Shown in pieces: positions 58,467 to 64,000 of a stretch of 64,000 nt of DNA; positions within the stretch are counted from its first letter, which is position 1, and each line of letters starts with the position of its first letter. Below the pieces are notes generated by a model that saw only the letters and a list, made by a program, of their open reading frames with translations, did not search any database and had not been told where the DNA came from. A program made the position numbers and the translations under genes. The stretch is from an uncultured Lachnospiraceae bacterium (GTDB taxonomy: Bacteria > Bacillota > Clostridia > Lachnospirales > Lachnospiraceae): positions 47,096-111,095 of the forward strand of contig CAJUSK010000026.1 in NCBI GenBank assembly GCA_910589075.1, read 5' to 3'.

Positions 58467-59204
58467 ATGAAAATATTGGCATTGGACAGTTCGGGGCTCA
58501 CAGCTTCTGTTGCTGTCCTGGAAGAGGATAAACTGACAGCGGAATATAGCGTCAATTATAAAAAAACACATTCGCAGACACTGATTCCCATGCTGGACGC
58601 AGTGCGGAGTATGACAGAGCTGGATCTGGCAACTGTGGATGCTGTTGCGGTAGCTGCCGGTCCCGGATCTTTTACCGGACTCAGGATTGGAAGTGCGACG
58701 GCCAAAGGGCTGGGACTGGCATTGGGCTGTCCTATTATACCGGTGCCTACGGTGGACGCACTGGCATACCAGATGTATGGGCTGCATCAGGTAATCTGCC
58801 CGATGATGGATGCAAGGCGCAGCCAGATTTACAGCGGGTTATATGAATTTGTAAGAGAAGGGGCTGACAGTCCCATAAAGTATGGTCTTCATATTTTGAA
58901 AGAACAGTGTGTTGTACCTGTAGAAGAAATTGCCGGGTGCTGCAATGCTTACGGAAGAGAAGTGATTTTCCTGGGGGATGGTGTGCCTGTGTATGCACAG
59001 GCTTTGGCGGATTTGCTGGAAGTGCCCTATTCTTTTGCACCTGCCCACAGAAGACTGCAAAGTGCGGCGGCAGTGGCTGTTTATGGACGTGTTCTGTATC
59101 AGCAGGGTGTATATGAAAGCGCAGCAGAGCATCGCCCCGTGTATTTACGGCTCTCACAGGCAGAACGTGAGCGGCTGGAAAAAGAAAGCAAGGATGACAC
59201 ATGA
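58467..59204 (+). CDS. tsaB: tRNA t6A biosynthesis protein TsaB
   Basis: 245 residues from the ATG at 58467. ILALDSSGLTASVAVL at the start, KKTHSQTLIPML, and AAGPGSFTGLRIGSATAKGLGLAL are the hallmark segments of TsaB, an ASKHA-fold partner that dimerises with TsaD. The end overlaps rimI in an ATGA junction. Confidence 0.95.
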   Translation: MKILALDSSGLTASVAVLEEDKLTAEYSVNYKKTHSQTLIPMLDAVRSMTELDLATVDAVAVAAGPGSFTGLRIGSATAKGLGLALGCPIIPVPTVDALAYQMYGLHQVICPMMDARRSQIYSGLYEFVREGADSPIKYGLHILKEQCVVPVEEIAGCCNAYGREVIFLGDGVPVYAQALADLLEVPYSFAPAHRRLQSAAAVAVYGRVLYQQGVYESAAEHRPVYLRLSQAERERLEKESKDDT

Positions 59205-59638
59205 TACGCAGGATGGAGGAAGGGGACCTGCAACAGGTCTGCGACATCGAATCCCGTTGCTTTTCTGTGCCTTGGACATATGATATATTCAGAGACAGTA
59301 TATTTCGAAAAGAGTATGTTTATCTTGTGTTTATAACAGAAAAACAGATTGTGGGATATTGTGGTTTACTGGATATTGGAGGAGAAGGTGATATTGTCAA
59401 CGTGGCAGTTCATCCCGCGTATCGTAATCGGCAGATCGGACGGGAATTGCTGGAGGCTCTTTTGCAGGAAGGAATAAAAAGAGGCATATCTGCTTTTACC
59501 CTGGAAGTCAGGGTCAGCAATGGAGCGGCGATTCATATATATGAAGAAGCAGGGTTTGTTCCGGCAGGGGTCAGGCCCGGATATTATGAGAAGCCGCGGG
59601 AAGATGCCCTGATTATGTGGAAAAGACCGGCAGGATAA
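59201..59638 (+). CDS. rimI: Ribosomal-protein-alanine N-acetyltransferase RimI
   Basis: 145 residues, GNAT fold. VGYCGLLDIGGEGDIVNVAVHPAYRNRQIGRELLEALL contains the acetyl-CoA binding loop (R/Q-x-x-G-x-G/A); EVRVSNGAAIHIYEEAGFVPAGVRPGYYEKPREDALIM is the typical RimI C-terminus. It acetylates the N-terminus of ribosomal protein bS18 in known members. Confidence 0.93.
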   Translation: MIRRMEEGDLQQVCDIESRCFSVPWTYDIFRDSIFRKEYVYLVFITEKQIVGYCGLLDIGGEGDIVNVAVHPAYRNRQIGRELLEALLQEGIKRGISAFTLEVRVSNGAAIHIYEEAGFVPAGVRPGYYEKPREDALIMWKRPAG

Positions 59639-59774
59639 GGAATAATTACCACTTATTTTGAAGGCGGCAGATGGTATACTTTCCTGGTATGAATCTGTGC
59701 GCAGCCATAGAAAGAGAAAATTAAGAGATTTCTTTCGAACCGGGCAGCGTACAAATGTAAAAGGAGGAAAAAGT

Positions 59775-60023
59775 ATGCGAAAGTTTTCAGAACAGGGGAG
59801 CAGATGCCTGACGGATGTTATATGCAACTGCTGTGGACGAAAGATAACGACAGAGAATGGTATCGTGAAAGAAGGATGTGTCAGCCTGGAGATTCCTTTT
59901 GGATTTTTTTCCGAAAAGGACGGAGAGATACATTGTTTTGATTTGTGTGAATTCTGTTATGACAGAATGATTGCAGATTTTCAGATACCGGTGGAGATAC
60001 AGGAAGCAACGGAGCTGATCTGA
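59775..60023 (+). CDS. Small CxxC zinc-binding-type protein
   Basis: 82 residues from the ATG at 59775, preceded by AAAGGAGG. CNCCGRKI at about 18-25 and CEFCYDRM near residue 62 make a four-Cys zinc site. No family is known to me by name; similar small proteins occur in this spot in Lachnospiraceae-type clusters. A longer in-frame start at 59658 has no ribosome site. Confidence 0.75.
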   Translation: MRKFSEQGSRCLTDVICNCCGRKITTENGIVKEGCVSLEIPFGFFSEKDGEIHCFDLCEFCYDRMIADFQIPVEIQEATELI

Positions 60024-60108
60024 TTTTTGTAAATTTCTGAATTTTATTTTTGGAGGTGTGAAAAAAGGCGGGCGGTTCCTGATTATTTTGGAAGATGCGG
60101 TGAATAGT

Positions 60109-61020
60109 ATGCTGGATATTTGTTTGCTTGGAACAGGAGGGATGATGCCATTACCATACAGGTGGCTGACCTCCATGATGGTAAGGTACAATGGAATGAG
60201 CCTGCTGGTTGATTGTGGAGAAGGAACACAGATTGCGCTGAAGGAAAAGGGCTGGAGTCCCAAACCTGTGGATGTGATTTGCTTTACTCATTATCATGCG
60301 GATCACATCAGTGGCCTGCCGGGGATGCTTTTGACAATGGGAAATGCGGAACGGACAGAGCCCCTGACATTGATTGGCCCCAGGGGTCTGACAAAAGTGG
60401 TGAATGCATTGCGGGTCATTGCGCCGGAATTGCCTTTTGAAATTATCTATCGCGAAATTACGGGAGTGGAAGAGTGCTTTTCTATTGGGGGAATGAAGAT
60501 CAAAGCCTTTAAAGTCAATCATAATGTGCTGTGTTATGGTTACAGTGTGAGTATTGAACGTGCCGGTAAGTTTCAACTGGATCGGGCGGAAGCGCTGGGG
60601 ATTGAGAAACGGTACTGGAACCGTCTGCAAAAAGGCGAAACCATTGAAACAGAAAAGGGGATTTTCACACCGGATATGGTGTTGGGAGAACCGAGAAAAG
60701 GATTGAAAGTTACGTATGTGACTGACAGCAGACCCACAGAAGGAATTGTGGCACATGCCCAGGGCAGTGATCTCTTTATCTGTGAAGGTATGTATGGGGA
60801 ACCGGAAAAAAAAGAGAAAGCCAGGGAGTATAAGCATATGACTTTTTATGAGGCGGCAAAAATGGCGAAAAAGGCGCAGGTAAAAGAACTGTGGCTAACC
60901 CATTTTAGTCCGTCCCTTGTGCGTGCCGAAGAATATATGCCGGAAGTGAAAAAGATATTTTCCGCAGCCGTGGCGGGAAAAGACGGAAAAACTGCAGAAC
61001 TGACATATGAAGAAGAATAA
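60109..61020 (+). CDS. rnz: Ribonuclease Z family metallo-beta-lactamase
   Basis: 303 residues from the ATG at 60109 (MLDICLLGTGGMMP matches the family start; the frame is open to a GTG at 60058 that touches its GGAGG). The metal site is THYHADHISGLPG with His61, His63, Asp65 and His66; later HNVLCYGYSV, VTDSRPTEGI and WLTHFSPS complete it. RNase Z trims tRNA 3' ends, in keeping with the other tRNA genes of the block. Confidence 0.9.
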   Translation: MLDICLLGTGGMMPLPYRWLTSMMVRYNGMSLLVDCGEGTQIALKEKGWSPKPVDVICFTHYHADHISGLPGMLLTMGNAERTEPLTLIGPRGLTKVVNALRVIAPELPFEIIYREITGVEECFSIGGMKIKAFKVNHNVLCYGYSVSIERAGKFQLDRAEALGIEKRYWNRLQKGETIETEKGIFTPDMVLGEPRKGLKVTYVTDSRPTEGIVAHAQGSDLFICEGMYGEPEKKEKAREYKHMTFYEAAKMAKKAQVKELWLTHFSPSLVRAEEYMPEVKKIFSAAVAGKDGKTAELTYEEE

Positions 61021-61038
61021 AAAGAAATGGGGGAGCGC

Positions 61039-61626
61039 ATGAAACGGTTTAAAGGTTTGAGAGGGATGGTTGTTTTTCTCGTCCTGTTGTGTATGCTGGC
61101 AGGTTATTATTTTTATCTTTCCAACAAATCCGATAGTGGCGAAGAAGAAATGGAAACCACAAAAGTTCAGGAAGTGTTGTTGCGTGACTTGACCAGAAAT
61201 TACCCTGCGTCGCCCAAAGAAGTGCTCCGCTATTACAGTGAGATCTTACAGTGCATGTATAATGAAGACTGTACGGAGGAAGAACTTGAGCAATTAGCCA
61301 ACCGGGCGATGGAAATCTGTGATGAGGAATTGGTTTCCTATCAGTCAGAAGAATTTATCAGCCGGCTCAAGGAAGATGTTCAGGCATATAAGGATCAGAA
61401 TGTGCAGATTTCCAGCTATAAAACTTCCAATAGTACAGATGTGGACTATTTTACAAAGGACGGCCGGGAATGTGCCAGACTGTATTGTACCTATACCCTT
61501 CGTGTGAGAACCAGCCTGCAGGCGCTGGATGAAATTTTCATTATGCGCAAGGACGAAGAAGGTCACTGGAAAATATTGGGATGGGACGAGGCGGATCCGG
61601 AGAAAAAACAGGCGACGGGAGAGTAA
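61039..61626 (+). CDS. Membrane-anchored hypothetical protein (DUF6715-like)
   Basis: 195 residues from the ATG at 61039; an ATG at 61027 is also possible, as GGGGGAG is only three to four bases before the later start. One N-terminal membrane helix (GMVVFLVLLCMLAGYYFYL) anchors an acidic outer domain with PASPKEVLRYYSEILQCMYN and a beta-rich end (YTLRVRTSLQALDEIFIMRKDEEGHWKILGWDEAD). The pattern fits a Lachnospiraceae family often found next to tsaD; function unknown. Confidence 0.75.
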   Translation: MKRFKGLRGMVVFLVLLCMLAGYYFYLSNKSDSGEEEMETTKVQEVLLRDLTRNYPASPKEVLRYYSEILQCMYNEDCTEEELEQLANRAMEICDEELVSYQSEEFISRLKEDVQAYKDQNVQISSYKTSNSTDVDYFTKDGRECARLYCTYTLRVRTSLQALDEIFIMRKDEEGHWKILGWDEADPEKKQATGE

Positions 61627-62661
61627 ATGAATACGACGAGTAAAGATATTTATATTCTGGCCATTGAAAGTTCCTGCGATGAAACGGCTGCGGCAGTGGT
61701 TAAAAACGGGCGTGAAGTGCTGTCCAATATTATTTTTTCCCAGATAGAACTGCACAAACTGTATGGTGGTGTGGTGCCTGAGATTGCGTCCAGAAAGCAT
61801 ATTGAAAAAATCAATCAGGTAATTGAAGAGGCACTGGCAAAGGCACAGATGTCTCTGAGAGATATGGATGCGGTTGCCGTCACATATGGGCCTGGCCTGG
61901 TAGGGCCATTGCTGGTGGGTGTCTCCGCTGCGAAGGCCATTTGCTTTGCGACCGGATTGCCTTTGATCGGTGTGCATCACATTGAAGGGCATATCAATGC
62001 CAATTATATCGAAAACAGAGAATTGGAACCGCCGTTTATTGCACTGGTGGTTTCGGGTGGACACACCCATCTCCTGGTTGTAAAAGACTATGGAGAATAT
62101 GAGGTAATCGGCCGGACAAGAGATGATGCGGCCGGGGAGGCTTTTGACAAAGTGGCCCGTGCCATCGGGTTGGGGTATCCCGGTGGTCCTAAAATTGACC
62201 GTCTGGCGAAAGAGGGCAATCCGGATGCAATTCATTTTCCACGTGCGAAGGTGGAAGAGGCGGTATATGATTTCAGTTTCAGCGGTTTGAAATCTTCTGT
62301 GCTGAATTATTTGAATGGTTGTGAGATGAAGGGGGAAGCTGTGAACCGGGCAGATGTGGCTGCTTCTTTTCAGAAAGCGGTAGTTGATGTACTGGTGGAA
62401 CATGCGCTGGAAGCTGTGGAAGACTTTGGTTTTAACAGGTTTGCCATAGCCGGCGGCGTGGCTTCCAATTCATCTTTGCGTGATGCATTGAAAGAAGCCT
62501 GTGAACAGAGAAATATTGTATTTTACTATCCTTCCCCCATTTATTGCACAGACAATGCGGCAATGATTGGAACGGCTGCATATTATGAATATAAAAAAGG
62601 GAAAAGAAGCGGATTGGATCTGAATGCGGTTCCTGGTTTGAAGTTGGGAGAGCGCTTATGA
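61627..62661 (+). CDS. tsaD: tRNA N6-threonylcarbamoyladenosine transferase TsaD
   Basis: 344 residues, full length. ILAIESSCDETAAAVV at the start, SQIELHKLYGGVVPEIASRKH, GVHHIEGHINANY with the metal-binding histidines and GGVASNSSLRDAL near the end are diagnostic. It transfers the threonylcarbamoyl group to A37. The start directly follows the stop of the upstream gene, and the end overlaps ispD. Confidence 0.97.
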   Translation: MNTTSKDIYILAIESSCDETAAAVVKNGREVLSNIIFSQIELHKLYGGVVPEIASRKHIEKINQVIEEALAKAQMSLRDMDAVAVTYGPGLVGPLLVGVSAAKAICFATGLPLIGVHHIEGHINANYIENRELEPPFIALVVSGGHTHLLVVKDYGEYEVIGRTRDDAAGEAFDKVARAIGLGYPGGPKIDRLAKEGNPDAIHFPRAKVEEAVYDFSFSGLKSSVLNYLNGCEMKGEAVNRADVAASFQKAVVDVLVEHALEAVEDFGFNRFAIAGGVASNSSLRDALKEACEQRNIVFYYPSPIYCTDNAAMIGTAAYYEYKKGKRSGLDLNAVPGLKLGERL

Positions 62662-63389
62662 AAGAGAAAACAGTGGGCATTGTTCTGGCGGCAGGGCGTG
62701 GCAGCCGTATGAAAAGCGATACGAATAAACCATATCTTCTGCTGCGGGACAGGCCGGTACTTTTTTATGCGTTAAAAGCGTTTGAGGACAGTTTTGTAGA
62801 CGAAATCATTCTTGTGGCGGGAGAAACAGAGATCGGGTATTGCAGGCGTGAGGTCGTTGAAAAATTTGGTTTTCAAAAAGTAACCCATATTGTGACGGGG
62901 GGAGCGGAGCGGTACCATTCTGTATTTCATGGTCTCCAGGCAGTGGAGCAGTGCGATTATGTATTCATTCATGATGGCGCCAGGCCCTTTGTGACCGGGG
63001 ACATATTAAAACGGGCATATGAAGCGGTACAGCGGGACAAAGCCTGTGTGGTGGGAATGCCTGTGAAAGATACTGTCAAACTGGCCGATGAGCAGGGGTT
63101 TGCCGTGTCCACACCCAGACGGGATCTGGTGTGGGCCATACAGACGCCACAAGTGTTTTCTTTTCCGCTGGTGAAAAAAGCATACACCGCGTTTCTGGAA
63201 CAGGAGCAGGTACTTTCAGCAGAAGGTGTGCATATTACAGATGATGCAATGGTTGTGGAACGGTTTTCGGATACCCGTGTGAGACTGGTAGAAGGATCTT
63301 GCGAAAATATTAAAATTACCACGCCGGAGGATTTGATTGTGGCCGAAGGCTTTTTGGCAGCAGGGCTTTCATGCCCGTGTTTATCATGA
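62658..63389 (+). CDS. ispD: 2-C-methyl-D-erythritol 4-phosphate cytidylyltransferase IspD
   Basis: 243 residues. GIVLAAGRGSRMKSDTNKPYLLL with the CTP-binding Gly-rich loop, GGAERYHSV, VFIHDGARPFV and TPQVFSFPLV identify IspD of the MEP isoprenoid pathway. It overlaps tsaD by an ATGA junction and ends the housekeeping operon. Confidence 0.96.
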   Translation: MKEKTVGIVLAAGRGSRMKSDTNKPYLLLRDRPVLFYALKAFEDSFVDEIILVAGETEIGYCRREVVEKFGFQKVTHIVTGGAERYHSVFHGLQAVEQCDYVFIHDGARPFVTGDILKRAYEAVQRDKACVVGMPVKDTVKLADEQGFAVSTPRRDLVWAIQTPQVFSFPLVKKAYTAFLEQEQVLSAEGVHITDDAMVVERFSDTRVRLVEGSCENIKITTPEDLIVAEGFLAAGLSCPCLS

Positions 63390-63467
63390 TTTTTCACCCG
63401 ACAGACGGCCTGTAAAAGTCGAAAAAACACGAAAAAAAATAAATTTTGAAAAAAATGAAAAAAGTTG

Positions 63468-63496
63468 TTGACACTGCAAATGTTATTTGGTAGAAT
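63468..63496 (+). promoter_or_regulatory. Promoter of the first tRNA-Ser gene
   Basis: TTGACA at 63468-63473 and TAGAAT at 63491-63496, spacing 17; the tRNA begins 30 bases further. Confidence 0.8.
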
Positions 63497-63526
63497 ATGT
63501 CTTGCGCTGACGTGAGAAGCGAACCC

Positions 63527-63612
63527 GGAGAGGTATCGAAGTGGTCATAACGAGGCGGTCTTGAAAACCGTTTGTCCGCAAGGGCGCGTGGGTTCGAATC
63601 CCACCCTCTCCG
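63527..63612 (+). tRNA. tRNA-Ser(TGA)
   Basis: 86 bases with the 7-bp acceptor GGAGAGG / CCTCTCC, a long variable arm (TTTGTCCGCAAGGGCGC region) typical of serine tRNAs, T-arm GTGGGTTCGAATCCCAC and discriminator G. The anticodon loop CTTGAAA gives anticodon TGA at 63562-63564. CCA is not encoded. Confidence 0.96.
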
Positions 63613-63701
63613 TTGATGAAACGGTGGACAGGCAGTGGAAACGAAGCGTTTCCTGATTAAAATAACAGGAAGCAAAACAGTAAAAAATTTACAACTGTCA
63701 G

Positions 63702-63730
63702 TTGACAGCCGGTTATTCACCATATATAAT
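63702..63730 (+). promoter_or_regulatory. Promoter of the second tRNA-Ser gene
   Basis: TTGACA at 63702-63707 and TATAAT at 63725-63730, spacing 17: full consensus. The tRNA starts 26 bases further, so the two tRNA genes are separately transcribed. Confidence 0.85.
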
Positions 63731-63755
63731 ATAGAAGATTTTGATTTAGGCGTTT

Positions 63756-63845
63756 GGAGAAGTACCCAAGATGGCTGAAGGGACACCCCTGGAAAGGGTG
63801 CAGGTCGTTAATAGCGGCGCGAGGGTTCAAATCCCTCCTTCTCCG
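63756..63845 (+). tRNA. tRNA-Ser(GGA)
   Basis: 90 bases with acceptor GGAGAAG / CTTCTCC, anticodon stem CACCC / GGGTG and loop CTGGAAA giving anticodon GGA at 63791-63793, a long variable arm, T-arm GAGGGTTCAAATCCCTC and discriminator G. CCA is not encoded. Confidence 0.96.
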
Positions 63846-64000
63846 TTCGGTAGATATTTACCGACACAGAACCTTGACAAATAAACAGCAATGCGACCCT
63901 GAAGATTCTAAAGAAACAGAAAGAAAATTCAGAGAACAGAAAAACCAAAAAGAAGCAGTAAAGAAGGAAGGACCAGGTTGGTCCTGAGGGAAAGAACAAA
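63846..64000. other. Downstream flank of the tRNA, no gene seen
   Basis: A-rich, with a hairpin GGACCA-GGT-TGGTCC near 63969-63984 at the window edge that may be a terminator; its T-run would lie outside the window or is absent. Confidence 0.4.

Noticed and set aside
60058..60108. Extended start of ribonuclease Z at a GTG
   Set aside because: GGAGG touches the GTG directly, so spacing is unsuitable; family proteins start at the MLDICLLGTGG position.
63754..63987. 77-codon frame across the second tRNA gene
   Set aside because: It reads through tRNA-Ser(GGA) and has no ribosome site.

Overview
The window looks like chromosome of an anaerobic gut-type Clostridia, most likely a Lachnospiraceae member. 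This is inferred from Gram-positive Shine-Dalgarno sites (GGAGG), lipoproteins with LTGC lipoboxes, an EtfA subunit, and a conserved tsaE-tsaB-rimI-rnz-tsaD-ispD housekeeping block followed by two serine tRNA genes. Genus cannot be fixed from sequence alone.

Layout. (1) 1-3.1 kb: the end of etfA, then a minus-strand RNA-repair pair (RNA ligase plus HD-domain polynucleotide kinase). (2) 3.3-8.3 kb: a BMP-type nucleoside ABC importer (lipoprotein, ATPase, two permeases). (3) 8.5-16.3 kb: a bacterial microcompartment (BMC) operon under a consensus promoter: class II sugar-phosphate aldolase with a Cys-rich linker and C-terminal targeting helix, PduP-type aldehyde dehydrogenase with N-terminal targeting helix, four BMC-H shell proteins, PduL, EutN-type vertex protein, a solute-binding-fold protein with no signal peptide, an iron-type alcohol dehydrogenase and a 67-residue disordered protein. 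(4) 16.7-25.3 kb: a co-oriented operon with an RbsABC-like sugar importer, an MtnK-like kinase, an MtnA-like isomerase, DhaK and DhaL. (5) 25.4-30 kb: an unrecognised gene, LacI- and DeoR-family regulators and a GH13 alpha-glucosidase. (6) 30-49.7 kb: a large tellurite-resistance (Ter)-type stress system: two phosphoribosyltransferase-like proteins, CitE-like lyase, HD-Hsp90 fusion, YceG-like/trypsin fusion, rhomboid protease, YceG-like protein, TelA, three TerD proteins, a P-type Ca2+ ATPase, and a HAD phosphatase after two small unrelated genes. (7) 50-53.6 kb: a MacA/MacB-like ABC exporter. (8) 53.8-57.5 kb: an AT-richer accessory stretch of small unrecognised genes. (9) 57.5-64 kb: the t6A-synthesis housekeeping block and two tRNA-Ser genes.

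The best candidate for an under-described system is regions 3 plus 4. Kinase, isomerase and aldolase form the logic of 5-deoxyribose or 5-methylthioribose salvage: sugar, sugar 1-phosphate, ribulose 1-phosphate, then DHAP plus acetaldehyde or methylthioacetaldehyde. Here the aldehyde steps appear to sit inside a protein shell with CoA-acylating aldehyde dehydrogenase, alcohol dehydrogenase and PduL recycling NAD and CoA. This would be a metabolosome for disposal of S-adenosylmethionine by-products. The substrate assignment is an inference.

Two repeat families cross the window. One is a 43-nt hairpin with CATGACAATAG ends, at least eight copies, usually directly behind gene ends or terminators. 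The other is a family of larger structured units ending in GCGGAACT or a close variant, always just 5' of the ribosome-binding site of a gene inside an operon (BMC-H, dhaK, two terD genes); a possibly related 125-bp tandem repeat precedes a YcxB-like gene.
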